A stretch of DNA of 64,000 bases from Isoetes taiwanensis (taxonomy: Eukaryota > Streptophyta > Lycopodiopsida > Isoetales > Isoetaceae). The notes under the pieces were generated by a model. That model made no database searches. It had not been told where the DNA came from and saw only the letters and a program-made list of their open reading frames with translations. Within the stretch, counting starts at the first letter, position 1. Each line of letters begins with the position of its first letter. The stretch spans positions 18,708,386 to 18,772,385 of the forward strand of contig JAJEKV010000003.1 of assembly GCA_021234155.1 (NCBI GenBank). The letters run 5' to 3'. Made by a program: the position numbers and the translations under genes. Below, one piece after another: positions 52,991-64,000 of the stretch.

Positions 52991-55590
52991 ATTGAAGATC
53001 TAGAAACCATTGGAAAATATATACCTTTATTTTTCAAGATTGCAGTTACAATTCACAATCAGAACAAAGATATTTTCAGCAAAACTTGCTTGCTGCCATT
53101 AATCTGTGAAACAAATTTAGAAATACAATCATTCTAAACAAGATTTAAACATCTTCATGCATAGAGCCAGCCATAGGTAGAGCCAGCCATAGGTGTTTGC
53201 GGCCAGGCCAGAGTACAAGATTTGGCAGCAAAACTTGCCCACATATCACCATAACCCTCTGCGCTTCCTGTCTTGTAAGGCAGCAAAAATTGCCATATTC
53301 TTGAAGAAGGCAAGCAGCAAAACGTTGAACAGAAAATGCTCTGTTATATCAAGATGGGGAATAACATCAAGCCCCTGTTTAATCAACAAATCTATTGTCT
53401 GCTGTTTTGTCACAGGAAGACATGATTTCATTCCTATTGTAGAGTTGAAAAATAATCGAGATGGCTCTGTGAAAGCTGAGCAGACAACATACAAGTTAAT
53501 AGAAGCTTTGCAGAAACCCTTAAATCTCCTCTTCTCGCATAAGAAAGACGGGACCTATCTTAGAAAGAAAAAAATAGGTAGAACATACGTAGTACTGCTA
53601 TCCATGCCCACGATTGAAGAAAGGGCAGGAGCTCGGACTTGGAAGTGGTAAAGCCTATATTTCGAGGCCGATGCCTCTGTGGCCTCCGGTGATCACAACC
53701 TGCAGTCCACCACGAATTCGTTTGAAACAGCTTTTTAAGAAAAAAAAAGGGTTTGGAAGATGACCTCCTACCTTCATACATGTCGATTGGTAGCCATTTT
53801 TCACCAGAACGAAACCTTCTTCCCCTGTTTTAAAATAGATTCTGAAGACAGGTTCCTAAGACAGAAACCTTCTTTCCGGTTCCTAAGCCAAATTTAAAAA
53901 GCTTCTAGCTGGGGTAGAAACAATAGCCGCAGAGATGGCCGAACTAGAGGCAAAGAAAATTCCCACACCGTGATGAATTGTTACTGTAATCCTTTGTAGG
54001 TCGTGGGTCCTTAGAATTCCGTTGCCATGGGCGGAATGAAGCTGTATGAGTGTTGCAACAGAAGCTAGAAGCTGGAACAGTTCTGACATTTTTCAAGGCC
54101 ATGCATCTGTGCTGCTTAAGAGATCACGTCTGGCGAAGGAGGGCAGTTTATTGCCACTGAAAACTCTGGTTAATGTATTGTGCCACTGCTGCTGGGCCGA
54201 TGCCGCTCATGAAGATAGATCAGAACCAATGGCTGCATAGATGGCGACAGAGATGGAGTGGAGCAACAGAGAAGGAGGCGGCAAAGATGGAGGCCACAGA
54301 GATGGCTTGAATTTTGGCGGCAAGCCGAAGGCAACAAAAGAAGAAAAGGGATGCACGAATTAGGGTTAAAAACGAGATTTGCAAGCGGTGGATAAACGGC
54401 CAATCAAATTTCTCTTCTTGGATCGATGACCTGGATTATGTGTGAACCGTCCATACTTTGAAAAGTTTCCCGCCATTGATTGTTCCTTTTCATCGCTGGC
54501 ATATTTAATCTGGTGTTACCTATGGAAGCCCCGCAGGCATATCTAATCTGGACATAGATAGGCCCTTGCTTTGCAAATATTCAGTTTGGATGGGTGTTGT
54601 GTTTTTATACTTTCAGGATTTTCTATTCGATAGGGTTGTATTATTAAGTTCCTCACTCATTAGATCATTGGTCTACTCAGTATCATTATCGCTCCAAGAA
54701 ATTGATTGTGGTCGCACATTTTTTTCGACCGACTCCCTTATTGGTTTGCATTGTGACCATCAGGAAGGACATCGGGTATGAAACATACTGGATTCTAGAG
54801 AGGCTCTAAAGAGAACGTTGTGAGGGACACTTGGTTGGTATCGAACATACCCTCCAAAAGAGTACCATGTGCTCTACAATATAATAACATCTAGTGAGAA
54901 ATATACCCAGTTCTAGAGAGGAGGACCAATGTTTGAATCTAGACTTCGGGAACGACCTCAAGCAACTGTTTCAATATTGTACATTTCATAAGCATTAGAA
55001 TCTGATGGCTATGAACATTCCAACTCAATAATCCAACATATGAAAAATCTGATGGAGCACTCACGATAAATGCATGGATTAACCGCCAGGCAACAAACAA
55101 TTTCACTACATTATTCCTTGCCCCATGCATTGTTAATGTACTTTATTTTCCCTCTTGTTTCTTGAGAAGCATCGAAGTTCTACCCATAACATAGTTACAA
55201 TTAAAAAAAATGGAATGGTCCAGACTAAGTGGCATGTTTAAGCCTATGTGGCATGTCTGAACCATGTGTTTCAGCCTATGTGGCATGTTACAACCTATAT
55301 CGCTAGGAAACATATTGTTAAGAAACATGTTGTAGAAATAGTTGTGACGTAATAGTTTCACGTTAACAGGTAAGATAGGGATGGAGGTCTAAAATCATTT
55401 GCTACATAGAGCAATTTGGCCTTTGGGATAGCTCACCCAGCGAGGTTCATCGGGCCGGGATCGGCATGTATCCACCCATCAATTCAAACCTACAAATCTT
55501 GGCAGATTAACAAATACCATACCCAATTCCGAATCTCTCTACAATGCGATCGTTGCAAGAATGGGAGGCGCTTGCGAATGCGTTAGTCAT
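52991..55590. other. CACTA-like interior, unrecognised
   Basis: A 152-codon open frame at 53193-53651 and an overlapping minus frame have no motif I recognise. AGAGCCAGCCATAGGT is duplicated at about 53162-53193. The stretch at 53880-54400 has gene-like composition (GAGATGG-rich) and may be captured exon material. 55210-55310 holds a few units of the GTGGCATGT minisatellite. No transposase. Confidence 0.4.
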
Positions 55591-56010
55591 ATAATGTGGT
55601 GTGCCACATCTTTCAAAGAAATGCCATGTCATTATAGTGAATATGCTTCTTCTAAGAAGTTGCACTAGGCAAATTCTTCATTTTTCTATCCCTTCATCTT
55701 TTGCCATGTCATCACTCATATGCTCATGCCATGTCATCACCCATATTTGCTGTAAAAGTCACATGTCCAAAAGAAAGGAAGTTTGGTTTCTCTTTATTAT
55801 AACACCTCATCATTTCAATCACCTTGCTTGCCACTATAACCTACTTATCTTTTAATCCCCCTTTTCTTTTAATTGGCCTAGTCATTTCCTATTTAAAATG
55901 CATTGTCTAAGCAAATTTTGCATTTTTCCACCACTCTCATCTTTTTGACTCACCATAGTTGTCATATACTCATGCCATGTCATCTCCCATAGTTTTGGCA
56001 AATAAAGAAG
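55591..56010 (+). repeat. GCCATGTCATCA-rich dispersed repeat, copy 1
   Basis: Shares ordered words with 58850-59280: ATATGCTTC, AAGTTGCA, CTCATGCCATGTCATCACC and AGTTTGGTTTCTCTTT. Part of it recurs inverted at 56690-56890 (GGCAAAATATGG, AGAAGCATATTTTACC). Confidence 0.75.
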
Positions 56011-56689
56011 TTTTCTTGCTCTTTTGATGCCACCTCATTATTTCTAGGGCCATATCATTGCCATATTACCTTATGCGCCACTATCCTACTCATGCATTGC
56101 CACTCTGCTCTAATAAAGCAGATTTCAACCACAACCTGTAGAAACTTAAGGCAAACTTGAAACTATGCTCAAGTTGGAGTTAGAGCCTTCAGATCACTTA
56201 AGGCGATCAATCATGCGAGAAAAGATTGATAGAATAACTCAAAAAGTTCAAAAGTTCATGTGTTCATACCTTTCCCATTTCCATAAAATGGTACCAGTAC
56301 TCAAATCGAGATGGCAGAGTGGTGCCTAAGCCAACCTATACTAGATAAAGACGAGTGGCAAACATGCCTTATACTAGACAAAGGCGCATGCATGAAAATC
56401 AAGCATGGTAAACGTAAATATGAAAAAAACCCCTTTTCTTTAAGTAAGAGGAAGTAGGAACCAAATTGCATACCTTATATTTAGTCAAACGCTCTTGTAA
56501 CTTCTCATGTTTCTAAATATTGCACCGATTTGCTATGCCATGTACCTGTGTGCTCCATATTCTAGATTGCCCAGAGGGGGGTATTTGGCAAAATTGAGGT
56601 GCACTATTTCACTTATACAATCAGGGCTTCTGAACATGATTCAATGCAGGACATGTGTGCAGTGGGGTCATCCATTGCAAGGTGGAAAA
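56011..56689. other. CACTA-like interior, unrecognised
   Basis: No coding signal seen. Confidence 0.4.
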
Positions 56690-56890
56690 AAATGGTGAGG
56701 TGGCCAAGATGAGCAATGAGGTGGAAAAAATGAGTTATGATGTGGCAAAATATGGATGGATGGAAGAATGAAGAATTTGCCTAGCCTATTTTGCAGTTTT
56801 TTAGAAGAAGCATATTTTACCATGATGACATGGTATTTTTTAGATGATGTGCCATTTCACGTGATGATTAAGCATTTTAGGCACTTTTGG
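56690..56890 (-). repeat. GCCATGTCATCA-rich dispersed repeat, inverted copy
   Basis: Reverse-complement relative of 55591-56010, so the region 55.6-56.9 kb could fold back on itself. Confidence 0.65.
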
Positions 56891-58346
56891 TAGAAAATGA
56901 CTAGACCATTCTAGACCAGGAGGTGCTTAAAGTAGAGATGCCAATGAATCAGATTGTCGTGAAACTTGGTCCCATATGGGGTAATATCAATACTCTGAAT
57001 ATTGTGGAACATTCAATTTGTCGTTCCAGAGTATTCGAAGTGTGATTTTCTCTTTTTTTTTTTCTTTTTTTTTTTGGAAGATAAAGAGGTGCCATTTTTA
57101 TTTTTTGAAAATAAAAAGGATATACATTAGTTCGGATGAGGGACTACTACAGGTTCACACCTTCTTCGTCTCCCAACAGACAATGCTTATTCAGATTCCT
57201 AAGAGTCATATAGAAAGAAGTAGTACAAAAAGCTAGGACAAGGAGTGGTAAAAGATAAACAACGATTTTTTGAGGAATTGTGTTTGTGCGATGGCGGTCT
57301 TTGGAGAAAGGACAGCTTCTCTCCTACCATAGCAGCCCTAACCACGCGCCCCAAGAAGCAGCATCTAGGAGGTCGTCTTTGTGACAGGCAGTAAATTTAT
57401 CAATCTAAGAAAAAGTTTAATATCTAGTCAAGGTCCCAAGTGCAAAGGACCTAAACTTCGACCTCAAAACATAAACCCTTCAATAACCTACCGGCATACA
57501 TGGTTTATGTTGATTGTTTTTGCAAATCAGTGCACGAAAAATACTTCTTGTAATCCAAATTCCAGTTTGACCAGTTTTCCCATATCACAACTCCTTTTGG
57601 CACACCTCAGTTTTGGAATTTCTCAAAAACTTCATTGGCAACTCAAAATCCTCATTTCTGATCACAGTTTGCAGTTTGACTTTCATTGACCTTTTGACCC
57701 GACTTTGAACTTCGAATATCCCACGGATCGAGATCACGAAGTCAATAATTCCAACTCTGTCAAGCGAGAATGTGGACAAATTCATACATTTGCCCTCTAC
57801 AATTCACGGTTTCTTACCCTCTATTACATTTGTCGGGAATGCATTTTTGTTTTCATTCTTTCCACGGGCTTGGGGGAATTTTGGAAGTCCGTTACTTGCC
57901 ATTAACATGGTTAAGTGATTGATGAGTATTTAATGTACATGTTATTTAAGATTATTTGTTACGTGATAAAACCGTTTTTGTGCACCTTCTAGGGTATACA
58001 TGATTTGCTATTGTTGCGGATTCTATTGAATGATCATCGAATGATGATCATTGATATAATTTTAAGAGGTCTTTTTAGAATTATATTGAGTTTAACTAGA
58101 TAGAAACCCAAGAAGCGGCAAAAGCGGCTAAACTCCGGCAAATACACACGTCGCTACAATTAGTGTAATGACATCCCCAAATCAAAAACACAACAAAAAA
58201 AACTTCTCATGTACAACATAAAAGATAACTTCTACCATTAACTAGAAGACAAAAAAAAAAAACGGACGCAATGTGAAACACAAACTAAAGCTCGATGCCT
58301 TATGATGTCTATTTAAAGAACATTGTCCACATTTGACCATAGCTCC
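56891..58346. other. CACTA-like interior, unrecognised
   Basis: Includes a T-run near 57050-57075; no gene recognised. Confidence 0.4.
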
Positions 58347-58398
58347 CTCCCTCCCTCCCTCCCTCCCTCCCATCCCATCCCATCGCTCCCTCCCTCTC
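58347..58398 (+). repeat. (CTCC)n microsatellite with an embedded CATCC run
   Basis: CTCCCTCCCTCC repeats broken by three CATCC units. Confidence 0.9.
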
Positions 58399-58642
58399 AA
58401 ATGGCAAATTATTAGATTGCATTGGTTTAATGTTTAAGGTTGATTACCCTAGATTCCATGTAGTCTATTATATCTACCCATTCTATCCAACACTATGTTA
58501 CTACCCATTCCATGTGCATATGGCTAATGCAATGCATCCGGGCAATACCTACGTAACATCTACAAATACATCTACATTTATAGCTTATTATTCTGTCTAC
58601 AAAATCCATCACTTCTACTCATTCTAAACGTCCACAGCTAAT

Positions 58643-58671
58643 GCCCGGCATCGTCGGGCACACATTTCTAG
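58643..58671 (+). mobile_element. Helitron-type 3' terminus inside the CACTA-like element
   Basis: GCCCGGC-ATC-GTCGGGC hairpin (58643-58659), then ACACATTT and CTAG (58668-58671), then T. Almost the same as the end at 25505. Confidence 0.72.
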
Positions 58672-58849
58672 TTCTTCTATAAATCATTTGGCGCATCATA
58701 AGCTACTTATAGGATTAGCATGTTTTTAGAAGCTCAAAGGGCAAAAGATGATTATCTTACCTCAATGAGTATCAATATCAATATTGTTATAGTATTTGGC
58801 ACATCACATATTGACACCTCAATTTGGCCTATTCAGTCTGCCATACCAA

Positions 58850-59280
58850 ATGTGTTAGTCATAATGCGACTTGCGTGAAATATGCTTCCAAAAAGTTGCA
58901 AATTGGCTAGACAAAGTTTGAATTTTTCTATTCCTTCATGTTTTGCCACGTCATCATTATATTTGCCACCTCACATGCTCATGCCATGTCATCACCAATA
59001 TTTTTTGCAAATAGTCACCTTTTCATAAAGGAACTTTTTATAAAGGAAGAAGTTTGGTTTCTCTTTCTTATGATACCTCATCATTTTCCAGTGCCACGTC
59101 ACCTTGCTTGCACTGATTTGCCACACCATCAAAAGAAATGGGCCATGTCACCATGGAGAAATATGCTTTTATAAAAGGTTGCAAAATTGTCTACGCAAAT
59201 TCTCCACTTTTCCAACCCCTCATGTTTTTCCACCTCACCACTCATGCCATGTCATCTCCCATATTTTTTGCAAATTGGAG
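58850..59280 (+). repeat. GCCATGTCATCA-rich dispersed repeat, copies 2 and 3
   Basis: Two consecutive diverged units (about 58850-59100 and 59100-59280) of the family at 55.6 kb. Confidence 0.72.
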
Positions 59281-59380
59281 TTTGGATCTATCCTCCTCCT
59301 GATGTGGCAATTAGAGTATGAGAGCCGCTTTTGCGATGTAGCAAGATATTATTTTGGATCATTAACGGTTGCTATGACTG

Positions 59381-59549
59381 CATGCATGTTTAGAGGCGGT
59401 GCACCAAGTTAACCATAAAAACGACCATGGTATCAACCTCCAAAGCGTAAACCCTACAAGAACCTAGTAACTCATAGGGTTTACATTTCGGAGGTTGAGA
59501 CGTGGTCGTTTGCATGGATAACTTGATGCACCATCTCTAGACATGCATG
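59381..59549. repeat. Imperfect hairpin, ~78-bp arms
   Basis: CATGCATGTTTAGAGGCGGT to CAACCTCC...GTAAACCCT pairs with the complementary arm ending AGACATGCATG; the loop is AACCTAGTAACTC. The loop-proximal part recurs at 59768-59822 without long arms. It could be a small MITE or a precursor-like hairpin. Confidence 0.82.
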
Positions 59550-59825
59550 TAGAGATTTATGACCACCTAAAAAATGGAGTTTCAGGTCTACCGGCCATCC
59601 CGAATTGTCCCAAACATGATTGCTCTTTGCAAAAGCGCTATTGAATTCTAAATCACAGATCGGGAAGAGAATAAATCCAAAATCAATTTTGTTAGTTCTC
59701 TTTGCTCCACATTACCAATTGCAACTCCCCGTCCAAATCCTCGGTTCAAGTGATGAAAACTCAAGCTTCAAAACGTAAACCCCTTCAAGAACCTAGTAAC
59801 TCACAGGGTTTACATTTCAGAGTCT

Positions 59826-60550
59826 ATATCCTAGCCTGCATGGCATGTTTGAGCCACCTTGGCATGTTGGAGCCCACGTCGCATGTATGAGCCACCTTGG
59901 CATGTTGGAGCCTATGTGGCATGTTGGAGCTCGCGTTGCCTAGGCGGCATGCTTGAGCCACCTTGGCAGGTTGGAGCCTAGGTGGCACGTTGGAGCCCAC
60001 ATGGCATGTTTGAGCCACCTTGGCATGTTGGAGCCTAGATGGCATGTTTGAGGCATGTTGGCATGTTGGAGCCCACGTGGCATGTTTGAGCCACCTTGGC
60101 ATGTTTGAGCCTAGGTGTTATGTTGGAGCCCACGACATATTTGAGCCACCTTGGCATGTTGGAGCCTAGGTGGCATGTTGGGCAGCGTGGAATTTTCGAG
60201 CCACCTTGGCATGTTTGAGTCTAGGTGACATGTTGGAGCCTAGGTGGCATGTTTGAGCCACCTTGGCATGTTCTAGCCTAGGTGGCATGTTGGAGCCCAT
60301 ATGGCATGTTTGAGCCACCTTGGCATGTTGGATCCTAGGTGGCATGTTTGAGCCTAGATGGCATGTTTGTGGCACGTTGGCATGTTGGAGCCTAGGTGGC
60401 ATGTTGGAGCCTATAGGTGGCATGTAGGAGCCTGCGTGGCATGTTTGGGCCATCTTGGTATGTTTGACCCCAGGTGGCATGCTTGAGCCACCTTGGCATG
60501 TTGGAGGCCATGTGGCATGTTGGAGCCCGCGTGGCATGCTTGAGCCACCT
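59826..60550 (-). repeat. Minisatellite of ~19-20-bp units
   Basis: More than 30 units alternate between GGCATGTTGGAGCCTAGGT and GGCATGTTTGAGCCACCTT variants. Open minus-strand frames (SNMPRWLKHAT-like repeats) come only from the unit structure. Confidence 0.92.
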
Positions 60551-60654
60551 TGGATCTAACCGTTGAAGGTATTTTTCACGAATGTAAAACAATACGATAC
60601 ATTTCCAAATTTGAGCACACAAACAATATTCCAGGTGGTGGTGCTTTGCTTAAG

Positions 60655-61935
60655 AAATAGCCTCAAAAACACCTCAAAAAAACTATACTTCCTTAAGAAA
60701 TAGCTACGTAAAAACTACACCTTGTTATAAACCACACCACTTCAGAAAACCACACTTCTTTAGAAAAAAGCCACTTAAAAACTACACCTACTTAAAAACC
60801 ACACCTAAAAAAACCATACTTACTTTAAAAAACAGCTACTTAAAAACTACACCTAGTTATATAAACCACACCTAAAAAAATCATACTTCCTTAAAAATAG
60901 CTTCTTAAAAACTACACCACTTCAGAAAATCGGCCACTTAAAAACTACACCCGCTTATAAACCACACTTCAAAAAACCATACTTATTTAAAAAACAGCCA
61001 TTTAAAAACTACACCCACTTATAAACCACACCTCAAAAAACAACATCTCAATTAAAAAATCACACCACTTTAAGAAAACCATACTTCCTTAAAAAACAAC
61101 CACTTAAAAACTACACGTCACTATAAACCACACTTCTAAAAATTATACTTCCATATAAAACAACTACTTAAAAACTACACCTAGTTATATAAACAGTCTG
61201 TTTGAGCTACTTTGGCATGGTCAAGCCTCAAAAAACCATACTTCCTTTAAAAAAACAGCTACTTAGAAACTACCCCTAGTTATAAATCACACCTCAAAAA
61301 ACCAAACTTCCTTAATAAATAGCTACTTAAAAACTACACCTAGTTATAAACCACACCACTTCAGAAAACCACACTTCTTAAAAAAACAACCACTTAAAAA
61401 CTACATCTAAACTTGAGGAAAACCATACTTCATTAAAAAACAGCCACTTAAAAACTACACCCACTTATAAACCACACTTTAAAAAACCATACTTCTTTAA
61501 AAAACAGCTATTTAAAAACTACACTTGCTTATAAACCACACCTCAAAAAACAACACCTCGATTAAAAAAATCACACCACTTCAGAAAACTATACTTCCTT
61601 AAAAAACAACCACTTTAAAACTACACCTCCTTATAAACCACACCTCAAGAAACTACACTTCCATAAAAAACAACTACTTAAAAACTACACCTAGTTATAA
61701 ACCACACCTCAAAAAACAACGCCTTCTTAAAAACAACACCCTCTTTAAAAAAAAAACAACACTTCCTTTAAAAAAACCACACCTTAAAAAAAGACCACAT
61801 CTTCAAAAAAAAAAAAAAACTATAGCTCCTTAAAAAAAACTACACCGCCTTCTTAATAAACCACACCTCCACATAACCACATGTAGATTTTTTTGAACGA
61901 CGACATGTGGTCTTTTTTTAACTGTTGTTTTTAAG
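60655..61935 (-). repeat. Right subterminal array (~1.28 kb)
   Basis: Dozens of copies of AAAAACTACACC, AAACCACACTTC and TTATAAACCACACC, the reverse complement of the left-array motif. A stray minisatellite unit sits at about 61200-61225. Confidence 0.88.
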
Positions 61936-61962
61936 TGTGGTCCCAGAATTGGGGTGGTTGTG
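61936..61962 (-). repeat. Right terminal inverted repeat of the CACTA-like element
   Basis: Reverse complement begins CACAACCACCCCAA; the expected terminal CACTA reads CACAA. Followed by TGT. Confidence 0.72.
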
Positions 61963-62477
61963 TGTGTAGTATATCTAGATATGCTAAATGCTTGGATACC
62001 ATGGTGATGCATCAAGGTTGCATTACATTAGCATGTACTTGTTGAATATTTGACATCATGTGGTAGAACATGAACGTGATCTGTTTATGTGATTTGTCTA
62101 TGAATGTGATCTGTCTATGTGATTTGTCTATGTTTTTCTTAGTTTTTAGGCAAAAAGTAGTTAGTTTTTTGTTGTTTTTTTATAGCTAGGTCAGGCAAGG
62201 TCCTCAGCTAGGCCCTCGATTGTTGCCCCCCTGTTTAAGGGGCGTGACGATGGTGAGCGCCTTGTTCTATGGACTGAGCTTGACTTATTTTTAGAAAAAA
62301 AAAAACTAGCAAAAAAGCACGCCAGAAGCCATAGAAAATAAAGGCGCAGGAAAATTAGGGCAAATTATAATATAAATTGAATTGGATTGAAGAGCACAAT
62401 TACCTAGGGAGAAGTCAAATCATGGAAAAAGGAAGCACGTTATTTTATCCTAATGAGAATGCTTCCTCGGACCTCAA
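61963..62477. other. Spacer, nothing recognised
   Basis: GTGATCTGTCTATGTGATTTG-type short repeat near 62070-62130; no gene. Confidence 0.5.
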
Positions 62478-62575
62478 GGGGCGTCTCTATTAGATGTTAA
62501 AACATATCCCTTTAATAAGGATAGAGACAAATTAGAAGGACACTTAGTGATGCTACATACAACCAAAAACTTTTT

Positions 62576-62791
62576 TTGAACGCATCATTTCGTGAATTAA
62601 GTGTTATCATTGATGGCATGCTGAACTTTGAAAAACAGCAAGTGTTGTGCATTAATGAAGCCGAAACTAAATATTTCATGTCGCTATTTACAGAAACATT
62701 TGTTACTCCCACTCAAGAACTACTTTTTTATCTCACAATTGGTTGGGGGCTAGACAAGATCATGTTGGCCTGTGATGCTTTGACCAATTGA
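62576..62791 (+). pseudogene. Unrecognised exon-like ORF in repeat unit 1
   Basis: Reads NASFRELSVIIDGMLNFEKQ and TKYFMSLFTETFVTPTQELL, ending TGA. It has no in-frame ATG at its left end, so it looks like an internal exon or fragment. Another frame of the unit contains VLGIAGIGSLWRLHKNDE, which faintly recalls a P-loop but lacks the Gly-Lys-Thr, so I do not call it. The copy at 63376-63591 encodes almost the same peptide. Confidence 0.35.
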
Positions 62792-63375
62792 ACTGTCCAA
62801 TTGAAGGTGCATGAGGTGCCACAAGACTTTCAACCTTGTAACAGGTAAGGCAGATAAAACAAGCACGTCATTAGCAAGGAACAATTAGAGACCATGAATG
62901 GAGCAATCTGAATTATCGTTCTAGGAATTGCTGGTATAGGATCTTTGTGGAGGCTCCATAAAAATGATGAAACAAAAATTTACATAGCCCAACTCCTTAC
63001 AGTAGAAGGTTGTCTTGAACTTGAATTGGCAAGTAGTTTTATGTGTCTGTCATACCTTCTTTCATGTGGGCGTGTGTCTATTGATTATGCAATTTTTTCT
63101 TCAATAATGCAACCTTAGATCTTCCATCCACACTTGGTAAAGCTGATAGGATATTAGAAGGCATGGGATATCTAAGGTATGCGATGTACATGAATCCTAC
63201 ATGAGTTAAGGCGAGGCAAATGAATCCTACATGACTTGACCATTGAAGTTAAAGCATTGTATTTATATATATCTAAGTGGGCGTCTCTATTAGATGTTAA
63301 AACATATCCCTTTAATAAGGATAGAGACAAATTAGAAGGACACTTAGTGATGCTACATACAACCAAAAACTTTTT

Positions 63376-63591
63376 TTGAACGCATCATTTCATGAATTAA
63401 GTGTTATCATTGATGGCATGCTGAACTTTGAAAAACAGCAAGTGTTGTGCATTAATGAAGCCGAAACTAAATATTTCATGTCGCTATTTACAGAAACATT
63501 TGTTACTCCCACTCAAGAACTACTTTTTTATCTCACAATTGGTTGGGGGCTAGACAAGATCATGTTGGCCTGTGATGCTTTGACCAATTGA
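63376..63591 (+). pseudogene. Unrecognised exon-like ORF in repeat unit 2
   Basis: Second copy of the frame at 62576-62791, with Arg changed to His near its start (NASFHELSV). Confidence 0.35.
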
Positions 63592-64000
63592 ACTGTCCAA
63601 TTGAAGGTGCATGAGGTGCCACAAGACTTTCAACCTTGTAACAGGTAAGGCAGATAAAACAAGCACGTCATTAGCAAGGAACAATTAGAGACCATGAATG
63701 GAGCAATCTGAATTATCGTTCTAATTGCTGGTATAGGATCTTTGTGGAGGCTCCATAAAAATGATGAAACAAAAATTTACATAGCCCAACTCCTTACAGT
63801 AGAAGGTTGTCTTGAACTTGAATTGGCAAGTAGTTTTATGTGTCTGTCATACCTTCTTTCATGTGGGCGTGTGTCTATTGATTATGCAATTTTTTCTTCA
63901 ATAATGCAACCTTAGATCTTCCATCCACACTTGGTAAAGCTGATAGGATATTAGAAGGCATGGGATATCTAAGGTATGCGATGTACATGAATCCTACATG

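Larger units (their letters stand above)
52131..61962. mobile_element. CACTA-like (CMC/EnSpm-type) DNA transposon, 9.8 kb, non-autonomous
   Basis: Terminal inverted repeats of 27 bp (52131-52157 and 61936-61962) match at 23 positions; the left one starts CACTACCACCCC. A 3-bp TGT flanks both ends, the size usual for this superfamily, though the right side is in a TG-run. Long subterminal arrays of short repeats next to each end are also typical. I found no transposase frame in the 7.6 kb of interior, which instead contains other repeats and unrecognised DNA. Confidence 0.72.
62478..64000 (+). repeat. 800-bp direct tandem duplication, second unit cut by window end
   Basis: GCGTCTCTATTAGATG occurs at 62481 and 63281, an exact 800-bp period. 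Differences seen are one substitution (CGTGAATTAAG/CATGAATTAAG) and a 3-bp deletion at GTTCTA(GGA)ATTGC. The near identity means a recent duplication. Confidence 0.95.

Noticed and set aside
53193-53651. 152-aa ORF as CACTA transposase
   Set aside because: No DDE or TNP2-type motif, and an equally long-looking minus frame overlaps it; left as unrecognised interior.
59826-60550. CRISPR-like regular repeats
   Set aside because: Units are ~20 bp and contiguous with no unique spacers; this is a minisatellite in a plant nuclear context.
55210-60550. Organelle DNA insert or tRNA genes
   Set aside because: No conserved organelle gene, tRNA box pair or rRNA segment could be recognised here or elsewhere in the window.
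62820-63110. NB-ARC resistance-gene P-loop (VLGIAGIGSLWRLHK)
   Set aside because: The Gly-Lys-Thr/Ser of a P-loop is missing and no other NB-ARC motif is in the same frame.

Overview
This is a stretch of nuclear DNA from a land plant with a large, repeat-rich genome. The evidence is pieces of plant genes (a P-class PPR gene, an EXECUTER-like UVR-domain fragment, the first exon of cytosolic triosephosphate isomerase, the 5' end of a PDR-type ABCG transporter) with GT-AG introns, scattered among Ty1/copia elements, LINEs, Helitron-type ends, a CACTA-like element, foldback elements and satellites. A fern or other seed-free plant seems most likely to me, but nothing in the window proves it. No complete, clearly functional host gene, tRNA, rRNA or CRISPR array was found.

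Layout. 1-6.6 kb: a young Ty1/copia element (551-6031; 575-bp LTRs, CAGTC target duplication) with broken reading frames. 6.6-11.4 kb: a Helitron-type 3' end, a foldback element with ~158-bp arms, a tandem repeat, and between them a decayed PPR gene carrying an inserted EXECUTER-like segment. 11.9-13.8 kb: LINE copy 1 (minus). 13.9-16.7 kb: decayed coding remnants, including an FCP1/HAD-like domain. 17.5-19.8 kb: LINE copy 2 (plus), ending at a second Helitron-type terminus. 19.9-24.5 kb: long pyrimidine tracts and unrecognised DNA. 25.5-27.0 kb: a third Helitron-type end, TPI exon 1, and a 5'-truncated L1 with a 14-bp target duplication. 28.8-30.1 kb: exons 1-3 and a ruined exon 4 of a PDR transporter (minus).

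30.4-39.2 kb is the most unusual region. A second Ty1/copia element (GCATT target duplication) has its LTR-gag end present twice in diverged form, and its gag is interrupted by a 3.6-kb insertion. The insertion carries a multi-exon tyrosine-recombinase gene of the DUF3504/KIAA1958 (Crypton-like) type, flanked by ~28-bp inverted repeats. Crypton elements are not known for terminal inverted repeats, and I know of no well-described land-plant members, so this is the best candidate for something undescribed.

41.4-46.9 kb: a nearly full-length, GC-rich LINE (copy 3, minus) with ORF1, endonuclease, reverse transcriptase and three 107-bp repeats at its 5' end. The three LINE copies share a 3'-UTR stem-loop, but each ends in a different microsatellite. 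47-52 kb: an isolated LTR/PBS, a dispersed repeat and an L1 3' end. 52.1-62.0 kb: a 9.8-kb CACTA-like element with 27-bp inverted termini and kilobase-scale subterminal arrays, holding other repeats. 62.5 kb to the end: an 800-bp direct tandem duplication that runs off the window.
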